A DNA stretch of 45,271 nt from a virus, in the IMG/VR virus record IMGVR_UViG_3300048834_000145, positions 1 to 45,271 of that record; one strand, written 5' to 3'. The position numbers and the translations under genes were made by a program. This document shows, piece by piece, positions 22,735-30,278 of the stretch. Every line of letters starts with the position of its first letter. The stretch's first letter is position 1. Under the pieces are notes generated by a model that saw only the letters and a program-made list of their open reading frames with translations, did not search any database and was not told where the DNA came from.

Positions 22735-23024
22735 CCACCGACACGATCCGTGAGGCGGCACAGGCCGCGTACCGCACGTATTACGGCAAGCGCACCTGGC
22801 ACCAGTGGGAGACGGCCGGCAACGCCACGCAAATCCGCTGGGAGCAACTGGCGGCGCAGGTATTGCATGGGACGTTTCGCAACGCGATCCAGTGCCACGC
22901 CTATTACTCCGACGGCCTCGTGGACGCGGTCGAATGGGCGGGCCTGAAACCGGGCACGCGGGCGAAGTGGCGCGACGTGCTGGAGACGATCCGGAGTACC
23001 GGGCAACGACGGGAGGCGGCGTGA
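22722..23024 (+). CDS. Small protein, unknown
   Basis: A 100-residue protein overlapping the upstream gene by 13 bases. It is helical and Trp/Tyr-rich (AAYRTYYGKRTWHQWETAG). It ends RREAA, which encodes the ribosome-binding site of the following GTG start. Function unknown. Confidence 0.6.
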   Translation: MGQLTTDTIREAAQAAYRTYYGKRTWHQWETAGNATQIRWEQLAAQVLHGTFRNAIQCHAYYSDGLVDAVEWAGLKPGTRAKWRDVLETIRSTGQRREAA

Positions 23025-23122
23025 GCTGGCAGCACATCCTGATCGGCTGGCCCATCGCCAGCATCCTCGCCGCCGTGGCGTGGGCGCGCATGTGGCGCAA
23101 CCTGGATATGGGGGACGAATGA
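23021..23122 (+). CDS. 33-residue membrane peptide
   Basis: GTG start in a GTGA overlap. The peptide SWQHILIGWPIASILAAVAW has one membrane helix followed by ARMWRNLDMGDE. The gene lies between the early small genes and the methyltransferase, with ATGA into the latter. Role unknown. Confidence 0.55.
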   Translation: MSWQHILIGWPIASILAAVAWARMWRNLDMGDE

Positions 23123-24237
23123 CCGTCACGATCCTGACCGGGGATTGCCGGGACATCCTGCCGACGCTGCCCGACCAATCGGTGCAGACGTGCGTGACCT
23201 CGCCGCCGTACTTCGGCCTGCGGGACTACGGCACGGCGCAATGGGACGGTGGCGATCCCGACTGTGACCACATCGAACAGGTACAAACCCTGAACGTGGG
23301 ATTCAACGAGCGATGGGGCAACGCTTCCGGCGACCGCAAGCAGGAGAACACCAAGCGCACGCAGTACCGCGACACCTGCGGCAAGTGCGGGGCCGTCCGC
23401 ATCGACTCCCAGATCGGTCTGGAACCAACCGTCGACGCATACGTGGCCGAACTGGTCGCCGTGTTCCGCGAGGTGCGGAGGGTGCTGCGGGATGATGGGA
23501 CCGTTTGGCTGAACCTTGGCGACAGCTACGCGGCAAGTAGGCCCGGCGGTCAGCCTCCGCCTACCAACACTGGGAACCGAAAGGGATACCAGGAGAGTGG
23601 GCTACAAGGCGTGATGCGTGTCCCTGACGGCCTCAAGCCCAAAGACCTGATCGGCATTCCGTGGAGGGTGGCGTTCGCGCTCCAGGCCGACGGCTGGTAC
23701 TTGCGGCAGGACATCATTTGGGCGAAGCCGAACCCGATGCCCGAGTCCGTGCGGGACCGCTGCACCAAGTCGCACGAGTACATCTTCCTGCTGTCGAAGT
23801 CGCCGCGCTACTTCTACGATGCGGCGGCGATTGCGGAGCCGGCCGTCATCCATGAGCAAGGCCGGCAGTTCCGAGGTGATCGGTCCGTCGATTACGCCGG
23901 TGGTACGTCCGCTCACATCCAGCCGTATTCGACCGGGGCTACTGGTTACGGAGCGGGTAAGGATGGCCGCAATAAACGATCCGTCTGGACCGTCGCCACG
24001 CAGCCGTACAGTGACGCGCACTTCGCGACATTTCCGCCCAAGTTGATCGAGCCGTGCATCCTGGCCGGTTCGCGTGAGGGTGACACCGTACTCGATCCGT
24101 TTGGCGGGTCGGGCACCACCGGCGAGGTCGCCAACCGGCTCGGCCGGCACAGCATCCTGATCGAACTGAATCCGGCCTATCGGCCGCTGATCGAAACGCG
24201 CACGGCGCAACAGGGCCTCCCCCTCGGTGCCGACTGA
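23119..24237 (+). CDS. Beta-class DNA methyltransferase (N6-A or N4-C)
   Basis: The 372-residue product begins with TILTGDCRDILPTLP and motif IV TSPPYFGLRDYG (about residues 27-38); motif I DPFGGSGTTGE comes late (about 326-336), so the order is that of beta-class methyltransferases. CGKCG near residue 92 may be a zinc site. Other features are VWLNLGDSY, GIPWRVAFAL and a WAKPNPMPES segment. It transfers a methyl group from S-adenosylmethionine to A-N6 or C-N4. No restriction partner is adjacent, so it is an orphan that probably protects phage DNA or marks it for regulation. Confidence 0.9.
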   Translation: MTVTILTGDCRDILPTLPDQSVQTCVTSPPYFGLRDYGTAQWDGGDPDCDHIEQVQTLNVGFNERWGNASGDRKQENTKRTQYRDTCGKCGAVRIDSQIGLEPTVDAYVAELVAVFREVRRVLRDDGTVWLNLGDSYAASRPGGQPPPTNTGNRKGYQESGLQGVMRVPDGLKPKDLIGIPWRVAFALQADGWYLRQDIIWAKPNPMPESVRDRCTKSHEYIFLLSKSPRYFYDAAAIAEPAVIHEQGRQFRGDRSVDYAGGTSAHIQPYSTGATGYGAGKDGRNKRSVWTVATQPYSDAHFATFPPKLIEPCILAGSREGDTVLDPFGGSGTTGEVANRLGRHSILIELNPAYRPLIETRTAQQGLPLGAD

Positions 24238-24307
24238 CGGCGGATTTCCGCGTGGCGCCGGGGATTGTGGGCAAGGGATAGGGGTGTACGGATGGGCTTG
24301 GATGGAT

Positions 24308-24313
24308 TACAAT
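24308..24313 (+). promoter_or_regulatory. -10 box before orphan two-hairpin leader
   Basis: TACAAT at 24308-24313 is followed by ggagg, as in the HNH leader at 34078 (TATAAT then ggagg). No clear -35 and no TGn extension are seen. It may drive the replication initiator. Confidence 0.45.
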
Positions 24314-24319
24314 GGAGGG

Positions 24320-24390
24320 GTAATAAATCGGCCCCGGAAGTCGCTTGCAACGAACTCCCGGAGCCTGGCGATTCGCTTGGTAGTAGCAAG
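24320..24390 (+). ncRNA. Two-hairpin leader without HNH gene (copy B)
   Basis: Hairpin 1 (24330-24365) has outer stem GGCCCCGG with CCGGAGCC and one C-A mismatch; inside, AGTCG pairs with CGaACT around a seven-base loop CTTGCAA, compared with TTTGCAC in the 34.1-kb copy. Hairpin 2 (24376-24390) has CTTG with CAAG and a seven-base loop GTAGTAG. Changed stems with kept pairing and kept loops argue for an RNA structure. No HNH gene follows. Confidence 0.6.
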
Positions 24391-24399
24391 GAACCGCGT

Positions 24400-24486
24400 A
24401 TGCCTCATTTTGGCACACCCACCCCTTCAGCGCAATATTCACAGGCCCCATATCTGCGGATCGGCGGTGCCGCGTGCAACGCATGA
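24400..24486 (+). CDS. Possible 28-residue leader peptide
   Basis: The ATG lies nine bases after hairpin 2 of the leader, with aagga just upstream, and its TGA overlaps the ATG at 24483 in the replication gene. The product (MPHFGTPTPSAQYSQAPYLR then IGGAACNA) is unlike any family. It may be a translational coupling peptide or the remnant of a deleted HNH gene. Confidence 0.35.
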   Translation: MPHFGTPTPSAQYSQAPYLRIGGAACNA

Positions 24487-25391
24487 TCGACACCGGCACC
24501 TGGGACGATCCGTGGTTCGCTGACCTTGAACCAGACGCCAAGCTGTTGTTCCTGTACCTGCTCACGAATCGGCGGTCAACGGCGGCCGGTGCGTTCGAGA
24601 TCACGGTACGCGCCATGGCGTTCGAGACCGGCCTCGCGGGCAAGCGCATCGAGGCGCTACTCCCGACGTTTGGCGATCGGGTGCAGTGGTGGTCGCAGCA
24701 TCAAGTCATTTGGGTCCGCAACTTCTTCAAGCGCCAGGCCGCCAATGAGAAGTTCACCATCAGCGCGCAGCGCGTCGTGGCCGACCTTCCGGTCGATGTC
24801 CAGTGCGTGGTCGCCACGGCATACCCGAACCTTGTCAGCGAAGGCATATCGGCCCAATGCGATACCCATGGCAATGGGTATGCAACGGGTATGGATACCC
24901 CTTCTGCAGTAATAGGTATAGATAAGGGTAGTAGTAGGGATAGTGGAGTAGCCGACGCTAACGCGCCGGACAACCCTACTGGCAAGTCAAAACGCGCCAC
25001 GCAAGTGCCCGATGACTTCACCGTCACCGACGCCCTGAAGGCGTGGGGAGCGGAGAACGGGTACACCGAGGCGCAGATGCTCGGCCAGGTGCCGCAGTTC
25101 ATCGACCACTACCGGGGGAAGGGTGAAGCCCGCAAGGATTGGAATCGCTCGTTCCACAACTGGATGCGCAACGCGGAATCGTACGGGCACCTGACCCGCG
25201 CGGCCGGGAGCCTGACGATCGTCAATGGCGATAGCCCGTTCGCCGGGCGTGGCTTCGACCCGCTCCGCCGGATCAGCCCCGAGGAACAGGCCGAGCATGA
25301 CCGGTTGCTGGCGAAAGCCAAGGCCGAACAGGATGCCATGATCGAGGAACGCCGCCGTCAGCAACGCGAGACGGAAAGGGCGTCGGCATGA
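24474..25391 (+). CDS. Replication initiator protein (O/DnaD-like)
   Basis: Start is GTG 24474 or ATG 24483; the 305 residues counted from GTG include MIDTGTWDDPWFADLEPDAK and LLFLYLLTN, the usual N-terminal block of phage replisome organisers. This winged-helix region covers about residues 1-110. A low-complexity hydrophilic linker (about 130-175) is encoded by the repeat-rich origin candidate. The C-terminal part (VPDDFTVTDALKAWGAENGY to DWNRSFHNWMRNAESYG) resembles DnaD/DnaT-type helicase-loading domains; the end is a charged helix. It probably binds the origin and loads the helicase encoded next, with which it overlaps by ATGA. Confidence 0.8.
   Translation: MQRMIDTGTWDDPWFADLEPDAKLLFLYLLTNRRSTAAGAFEITVRAMAFETGLAGKRIEALLPTFGDRVQWWSQHQVIWVRNFFKRQAANEKFTISAQRVVADLPVDVQCVVATAYPNLVSEGISAQCDTHGNGYATGMDTPSAVIGIDKGSSRDSGVADANAPDNPTGKSKRATQVPDDFTVTDALKAWGAENGYTEAQMLGQVPQFIDHYRGKGEARKDWNRSFHNWMRNAESYGHLTRAAGSLTIVNGDSPFAGRGFDPLRRISPEEQAEHDRLLAKAKAEQDAMIEERRRQQRETERASA
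24862..24938 (+). other. Candidate replication origin inside initiator gene
   Basis: Four copies of the six-base ATACCC/GGGTAT lie in two inverted pairs: ATACCCAT and ATGGGTAT around four bases (24862-24881), then GGGTAT and ATACCC around two bases (24887-24900). Shorter variants (GGTAT, GGGTA, GGGAT) follow to about 24938 in a locally AT-richer tract. The location in the linker of the initiator gene matches lambda-type origins, whose iterons lie inside gene O. Confidence 0.6.
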
Positions 25392-27067
25392 GCGATTGGA
25401 GCGACCTCGGCATCGACCTCCGGGGCAAGGTATCCGGACAACTGAAAACCCGGTGCCCAAAATGCGGCCCAGCGGCCCGGCACCGGAACAAGCAGGATCT
25501 GTCCGTCGACCTCGATCGCGGCCTGTACAACTGCCACAACCCCGGCTGCGACTTCCAGGGCAAGGTCGGCAGCGCACCGGACTGGCGCGACTTCCAACCG
25601 ACCCCGGCCTATGTTCGGCCCGCCCCGCCGCCCGAGAACGCCCAAATCCGGACGAAGGGTCAGGCGTGGCTTGCCGGGCGCGGCATTGATCCGCTGATTG
25701 CGGAATCCATGGGCGTCTACTCCAACGACAACGACACCGCGCTGGCGTTCCCGTATCACCGGGACGGCGAGGTGGTCCACGTCAAGTACCGCAGCATCAC
25801 GGACAAGAAGTTCTGGTCCAGCAAGGACACGGAGCCGCTCTTCTACAACCTCGACAACTGCCGCAATGCCACCGACGTGCTGATCTGCGAGGGCGAACTC
25901 GATGTCCTGGCCCTGATGACGGTCGGCATTGATACGGCGCTCTCGGTCCCGAACGGCGCACCGGCCCCAGGCCAGAATGCCGACGGCAAGCTGGCCTGCA
26001 TGACTTCCGGCGAGGCGATTATCGAAGGCGCGCGCCGGGTCATCATCGCGGTCGATTCCGACGAGCCGGGCGTCAACCTCAGCGACGAACTGGTGCGCCG
26101 GATCGGCCCCGAGAAGTGCTACCGCGTGACCTGGCCAGCCGGGTCAAAGGACGCGAACGACACACTGCAACAGCACAAACACCATGGCGTCCTGCAGGCG
26201 GTCGCCGATGCCCGCCCGGTACCGATTTCCGGCCTGATCTATGGGCACGAGGTCGCGGATGAAATCTGGCGCAACCGGCACGGTCGCCAACGTCGCGGCG
26301 TGGAGGTGCCGCAGTGGCAGCGATTCAACGATCACTATCGGGTCGGTGAGGGCCACCTGACCATCGTCACCGGCGCGCCCGGTTCGGGCAAGTCGGCATT
26401 CCTTGCGGCGCTCCTGAGTCACGTTGCCCAGAACGATCCGTCATGGTCGTTCGCCGTGTTCTCGCCGGAGCAGATGCCCGCCGCCGAGTTCTACGAGGCG
26501 CTGGTCACGCACTGGACCGGCACGGCGCTAGATGCCGCCGACGAGCGCGACTTCCGCGATGCGATGAATTGGGTCAGCGACCATTTCATCCTGCAGGCGC
26601 CGGAGAGTCGGACGATTGACGAAATCCTCGAACTGGCCCGGATTTGCGTACTCCGCCACGGCGTGAAGGGCGTCGTGATCGACCCCTGGACCGAGGTCGA
26701 ATCCGGCCGGTTGGCAGGCATGAACGAATCCGAACACATCGGCGTCAGCCTTGCCCGCATCCGCTCGTTCGGCCAAACCCACCGCACGCACATGTGGGTG
26801 GCGGCTCACCCGACCAAGCCAGACCGTGCATCGGACGAAAAACCCATCGGCCCGTACGACATCAGCGGGTCTGCCAACTGGTTCAACAAGGCGGACGCGA
26901 TGCTCTCGGTGTTCCGCCGGGATCGATCGTCGGATGCCTCACCGGTCGACGTGTACATCCAGAAGATCCGCTTCAAGGCGTTTGGCAAGAACGGCAAGGC
27001 ATCGTTCGGCTTCGACCAACGCTCTGGCCGGTACTACGAAATTGCCACCACGGAGGATGCCCGATGA
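25388..27067 (+). CDS. Primase-helicase, T7 gp4-like
   Basis: The 559-residue product has an N-terminal zinc finger (C23, C26, C49, C54), a TOPRIM segment near residues 160-230 (VLICEGELDVLAL, VIIAVDSDEPG), and a DnaB-like helicase from about residue 290. Walker A is GAPGSGKS (about 328-335) and the Walker B-like strand is VKGVVIDPW near 427; SGSANWFNKADAML and IRFKAFGKNGKASFGFD are late RecA-fold motifs. It makes primers and unwinds DNA at the fork. Coupled by ATGA to the initiator and to the following zinc peptide. Confidence 0.92.
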   Translation: MSDWSDLGIDLRGKVSGQLKTRCPKCGPAARHRNKQDLSVDLDRGLYNCHNPGCDFQGKVGSAPDWRDFQPTPAYVRPAPPPENAQIRTKGQAWLAGRGIDPLIAESMGVYSNDNDTALAFPYHRDGEVVHVKYRSITDKKFWSSKDTEPLFYNLDNCRNATDVLICEGELDVLALMTVGIDTALSVPNGAPAPGQNADGKLACMTSGEAIIEGARRVIIAVDSDEPGVNLSDELVRRIGPEKCYRVTWPAGSKDANDTLQQHKHHGVLQAVADARPVPISGLIYGHEVADEIWRNRHGRQRRGVEVPQWQRFNDHYRVGEGHLTIVTGAPGSGKSAFLAALLSHVAQNDPSWSFAVFSPEQMPAAEFYEALVTHWTGTALDAADERDFRDAMNWVSDHFILQAPESRTIDEILELARICVLRHGVKGVVIDPWTEVESGRLAGMNESEHIGVSLARIRSFGQTHRTHMWVAAHPTKPDRASDEKPIGPYDISGSANWFNKADAMLSVFRRDRSSDASPVDVYIQKIRFKAFGKNGKASFGFDQRSGRYYEIATTEDAR

Positions 27068-27237
27068 CTGATTCCAACGACCCATGGCGATGCCCGAATT
27101 GTGGCACGCCGAATACGAGTGTTGTGTCCGTATTGGTTCCCTCTGGCGGCGGAAAGGTGCGTTGGTGGGAAGTGCGGCTGGCCTATGCCTGTTGCCGCAC
27201 GTTACTGGACACCTCACCGCCGGAGGCGGCGAAATGA
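27064..27237 (+). CDS. Small zinc-ribbon-like protein
   Basis: The 57-residue product reads DPWRCPNCGTPNTSVVSVLV and later LAYACCRTLL, so four Cys could bind zinc. ATGA overlap with the helicase gene. Possibly accessory to replication; no family is named. Confidence 0.6.
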   Translation: MTDSNDPWRCPNCGTPNTSVVSVLVPSGGGKVRWWEVRLAYACCRTLLDTSPPEAAK

Positions 27238-27443
27238 GACAGGACGTTCCTACCCTTCACACCATCGTGGATGTCTTGACCGCCCGCGCCGAATGGGCCG
27301 ACGAATCCGGCCTGTTGGCCGAACGGGACGCCCTGCTTGCCGCGCGTGAGCGGATTGTCGAATACGTGTTCCGCGAGGAACGGCACCGCACGATTCTCGG
27401 CATGATTCTCGATCGCTTGCACATCCGGAAGGACGCAGCATGA
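27234..27443 (+). CDS. Small helical protein, unknown
   Basis: A 69-residue charged helical protein (LHTIVDVLTARAEWADESGL, LLAARERIVEYVFREERHRT). ATGA overlap on both sides. It could be a helical bundle; role unknown. Confidence 0.6.
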   Translation: MRQDVPTLHTIVDVLTARAEWADESGLLAERDALLAARERIVEYVFREERHRTILGMILDRLHIRKDAA

Positions 27444-27742
27444 CTGACCTGATCCACCACTCGATTCATCCCCGCACGCCGAAGCGCCTGGCCGAGTACG
27501 AGGCGCGCTTCTGGGACGCCGATGCGCCGCTCCGCAACGCGATCGGATGGAACGAGATTGTCACCCGCTCCGGGCATTCGGCGTCAACGCTCTGGCGCTG
27601 GCGCCGGGAAGGCCGATTCCCGTTCGTGCCGATCCTCTCGCGGTCGACCGATGGCAAGGCCGAGATGTATTACGACCGGCCGCCCCTCGAAAAGTGGCTA
27701 TCCGCGATCACCGGCACATGGAACGAACGGGAGGCGGCATGA
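27440..27742 (+). CDS. Small HTH-like protein
   Basis: The 100-residue product contains WNEIVTRSGHSASTLWRWRR then EGRFPFVPIL and YYDRPPLEKWL, the pattern of AlpA or excisionase-type helix-turn-helix proteins. It may be a regulator of later genes or assist recombination. It ends REAA and overlaps the next gene. Confidence 0.65.
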   Translation: MTDLIHHSIHPRTPKRLAEYEARFWDADAPLRNAIGWNEIVTRSGHSASTLWRWRREGRFPFVPILSRSTDGKAEMYYDRPPLEKWLSAITGTWNEREAA

Positions 27743-27855
27743 TCCGAGACATTGCGACCATCGTCGCCTACGGGCTGGTGTTCTGGGGTGGCGTGTCGCT
27801 CGTGGCGGTGGCGCTGTATGCCATCGCCGCGCACCGGCGGAGGGACGGACGATGA
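27739..27855 (+). CDS. 38-residue membrane peptide
   Basis: The peptide has one membrane helix (IATIVAYGLVFWGGVSLVAV) and a basic C-terminus (HRRRDGR). Coupled by ATGA on both sides. Comparable single-helix peptides lie at 23021, 11531 and 13962. Confidence 0.6.
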   Translation: MIRDIATIVAYGLVFWGGVSLVAVALYAIAAHRRRDGR

Positions 27856-28259
27856 ACGAGATTCCCTGGATTCTGACCAGCCACGAGCGGCTCATGCTCC
27901 GGCTCGGGCAGGCGGTCTATCCCGATGCCGTCACCCGCGCCACCGCGCTGGCCCTCGGGATGCTGGCCACCCCGGCGGACCTGGACGGCATCACCGCCAC
28001 CGTTGGCGCCGATGTTGCCACGATCAACCTGACCAGCAACATCGACCGCTGCTCACCGATCACGCTGGGCGAGACGCTGGCCGCGCTGCGGACCCTCGCC
28101 GATATGTCCGTGCTGCACGAGACGACCAACGGGCTGCTGCTGATCGACGGCCGGAGCCTGTGCAGCCGGTTCGATCCCGCCATGGACCGGATCGGGCTGG
28201 ACCCCGGCACGCAGACGGAATCGCCCACGTACCGGATTGACGAACAGGAGGCGGCCTAG
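27852..28259 (+). CDS. Early protein, unknown
   Basis: A 135-residue protein with helical segments (HERLMLRLGQAVYPDAVTRA) and an ETLAALRTLADMSVLHETTN region that resembles a winged helix turn, then a GLLLIDGRSL strand. Function unknown. The last codons (QEAA) encode ggagg for the GTG start that overlaps its stop. Confidence 0.6.
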   Translation: MNEIPWILTSHERLMLRLGQAVYPDAVTRATALALGMLATPADLDGITATVGADVATINLTSNIDRCSPITLGETLAALRTLADMSVLHETTNGLLLIDGRSLCSRFDPAMDRIGLDPGTQTESPTYRIDEQEAA

Positions 28260-28384
28260 TGAATCCAGAAAATACGCCAGAAATCGCTACAGGGCACCGT
28301 AGCGCCCCGGAAGGGTCGGGTGCCCTATCCGGAGACCTTGCAACGCGCACAGGGCCAGCAAACGGCGCACAGGGGGGCTTCTGA
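28259..28384 (+). CDS. 41-residue polar peptide, possible
   Basis: GTG at the last base of the previous stop (TAGTG). The peptide is Gly, Thr and Ala-rich (NPENTPEIATGHRSAPEG) and low in complexity. Its TGA overlaps the next ATG (TGATG). Base use differs slightly, so it could be a non-coding spacer; coupling at both ends is in its favour. Confidence 0.4.
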   Translation: MNPENTPEIATGHRSAPEGSGALSGDLATRTGPANGAQGGF

Positions 28385-28581
28385 TGATTCTCGAAGTCAA
28401 GACCTGGATATTCCGCTGCGACCAGTGCCGCAAGGATTCAGCGCCGGTATGCGATACCCATCAACCACCGTTGCCGGAGGGATGGAAACCCAGGGATGTC
28501 CACAACTGCGGCATGACCGGATACACGCGCCATGAGCAGATATGCCCGGACTGCGTGCAGCAGGAGGGGCATGACCGATGA
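28384..28581 (+). CDS. Small zinc-ribbon protein
   Basis: The 65-residue product has CDQC near residue 12, further Cys at about 23 and 42, and CPDC near 54, suggesting one or two zinc sites. Trp- and Arg-rich. It starts in a TGATG overlap and ends in ATGA with the RusA-like gene. Function unknown. Confidence 0.65.
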   Translation: MILEVKTWIFRCDQCRKDSAPVCDTHQPPLPEGWKPRDVHNCGMTGYTRHEQICPDCVQQEGHDR

Positions 28582-28970
28582 CCGACCCGCTGATCGTGAC
28601 CATCCCGGCCACGCCGCCGCGCTCGCTCTCGCCAAACGGCCGCGTCCACTGGCGAAGGAAACATGCCGACGGGAAGGAACTGCAATCGGCTGCACGCTGG
28701 GCCACCGTCAACGCGATCCACACGGCACCACTCGGCCCGCGACTCATCACCGGGCCGGTGACCCTGCACTGGCTGGTGGCGTGGGAACGTGGTCGGAAAA
28801 AAATGGACCAGGACAACCTCATCGCCGCGCTCAAGGCCGCACAGGACGGGATCGCCGGGGCGCTCGGCATTGACGACAAGGTGATGGTCGTTGGCAGCGT
28901 CACCCAGGAACGGGACACGGACGGGTTTGGCTTTATCCGCTGCGCCATCGAGGAAACGCCCCATGCCTGA
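28578..28970 (+). CDS. rusA: RusA-like Holliday-junction resolvase
   Basis: The 130-residue product matches RusA-type resolvases in length and pattern: TIPATPPRSLSPNGRVHWRR at the start, then KKMDQDNLIAALKAAQDGIA and LGIDDKVMV, whose conserved Asp residues bind metal. RusA cuts four-way junctions. It is the usual late-early gene of lambdoid-type phages and may debranch DNA before packaging. Start codon in an ATGA overlap. Confidence 0.85.
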   Translation: MTDPLIVTIPATPPRSLSPNGRVHWRRKHADGKELQSAARWATVNAIHTAPLGPRLITGPVTLHWLVAWERGRKKMDQDNLIAALKAAQDGIAGALGIDDKVMVVGSVTQERDTDGFGFIRCAIEETPHA

Positions 28971-29193
28971 CGACGTGATCTTCTGCGACGAACTGACCGA
29001 CCCGGATGCTGACCGCACGCTCCGGATCACCGTCGACCGCGACGGCTGCGTGTACGTGACCGTGGAAACCCAATTCGGCCCCCTGCACCCGGCCACCATC
29101 ATCGGCGGCGAGGCGCTGCTGATGTGGTTGCAGGCGCAGAGCGAGGCGGCCAATTTCGCCCTGCACCGGCTCGAGCAACGGGAGGCGGCATGA
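28963..29193 (+). CDS. Small protein, unknown
   Basis: A 76-residue acidic protein overlapping the RusA-like gene by eight bases. Strands DRTLRITVDRDGCVYVTVET then a helical end (GEALLMWLQAQSEAANFALH). The last codons REAA encode the next ribosome-binding site. Confidence 0.6.
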   Translation: MPDDVIFCDELTDPDADRTLRITVDRDGCVYVTVETQFGPLHPATIIGGEALLMWLQAQSEAANFALHRLEQREAA

Positions 29194-29423
29194 CCACCAC
29201 GAAACGCACGCCCCGCCAGAAGCCCATTGCCACCGTGCTCGCGGACTTCCACGACCGCGCCGATGTCCTGCGGGACGGTATCCGCCGCGAACTCCTGGCC
29301 CGCTATCCGCCGGACGATCCCGACGCGGCCCAGATTGCGGACCTCGCCGAGCAACTGGCGAACTGCCTGCGGATCGAGCGGGCGCTGAAAACCGGGTATC
29401 CACGACAGGAGGTGACCGGGTGA
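29190..29423 (+). CDS. Small helical protein, unknown
   Basis: A 77-residue charged protein with a basic N-terminus (TTTKRTPRQKP) and two helices (FHDRADVLRDGIRRELLARY, IADLAEQLANCLRIERAL). ATGA and GTGA overlaps flank it. Function unknown. Confidence 0.6.
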   Translation: MTTTKRTPRQKPIATVLADFHDRADVLRDGIRRELLARYPPDDPDAAQIADLAEQLANCLRIERALKTGYPRQEVTG

Positions 29424-29584
29424 GTGCGACGAATCGTTCTCTTTGGCTTCTGATCGCCCAGTACAAACGCGGCGAGATCGACCAGCGCGAGTTCCTGAAA
29501 CTCGCGGCGGCGATTGGGGTGTCTGCATCCGTCGCCATGTATCTGGTGCGGGCAGCGGATTGTGAGAGGGAGTCGCCTGGCTGA
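29420..29584 (+). CDS. 54-residue HTH-like protein
   Basis: GTG start in a GTGA overlap. The peptide reads SLWLLIAQYKRGEIDQREFL then KLAAAIGVSASVAMYLV, which could form a short helix-turn-helix. Being the last gene before the terminase promoter, it might regulate late transcription, but this is only inference. Confidence 0.55.
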   Translation: MSATNRSLWLLIAQYKRGEIDQREFLKLAAAIGVSASVAMYLVRAADCERESPG

Positions 29585-29602
29585 CGGCGTACGTTCACCG
29601 TT

Positions 29603-29639
29603 TGCTATACTGGACCTAGCGCGCGTTCGGCGCGAACGC
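29603..29639 (+). promoter_or_regulatory. Late promoter with leader hairpin before terminase
   Basis: TGCTATACT (29603-29611) is an extended -10 with five of six matches; a weak CTGACG lies at 29581. A perfect seven-base hairpin follows (GCGTTCG 29623-29629 with CGAACGC 29633-29639, three-base loop), 22 bases before the terminase ATG. It should start the packaging operon. Confidence 0.6.
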
Positions 29640-29660
29640 CCAGCGACCACGGACACACGC

Positions 29661-30278
29661 ATGGCGGACTCCACGACAACCAAGGCCCGAGCCCGTGGCG
29701 GATCATCGACCACGGGTTCCGCCGTGCCTGCCGTTACGCAGATTTACACCAAGAAACAGCACTTGGCGGCGTCGTTGCTCGCCGATGACGAACTGTCCGA
29801 TGAGCAGATCGCCAATGAGGTGGGCATCACTCGAAAGACCTTGCACAACTGGAAACAGAATCCTGAGTTCGCCGCGCTGATCGGTGACTACACCGGGCAA
29901 TTGCAGGCGTCGGTGCTGCGGTATGCCGTTGCCAAGAAACGCAAGCGGGTCGAAGCACTGGACCTTGTGTTTCACAGCATCCTTGAAGCCATTGCCCACC
30001 GTACCAATGCCATGCAGCCGGACGATTCGCCGATGGGCCACGCTGCCCGGACATTCGGCGATCGGGTGCCCCCGGAAGCGAGTACCGGTCTGTTTGCCCC
30101 AAAGACCAGCGTGACCCCGAGCGGGCATATCGTCACGGACTACGTGTTCGATGCGCCGATGATTCGGGAGCTGCGGGAAACCATGAAACAGGGAGCGCAG
30201 GAGGTCGGTGACTGGACCGAACAGTCCCAGATCGAGCACAGTGGCATCGTCCGCAGCATCGTCCTTGAGGATGACTAG
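29661..30278 (+). CDS. terS: Terminase small subunit
   Basis: The 205-residue product has an N-terminal basic leader and a helix-turn-helix (LSDEQIANEVGITRKTLHNW with KQNPEFAALIG) typical of small terminases of the phBC6A51 type, then a helical oligomerisation part. Together with the next gene it recognises and packages phage DNA. Start at ATG 29661; the large-subunit GTG begins at its last stop base. Confidence 0.8.
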   Translation: MADSTTTKARARGGSSTTGSAVPAVTQIYTKKQHLAASLLADDELSDEQIANEVGITRKTLHNWKQNPEFAALIGDYTGQLQASVLRYAVAKKRKRVEALDLVFHSILEAIAHRTNAMQPDDSPMGHAARTFGDRVPPEASTGLFAPKTSVTPSGHIVTDYVFDAPMIRELRETMKQGAQEVGDWTEQSQIEHSGIVRSIVLEDD

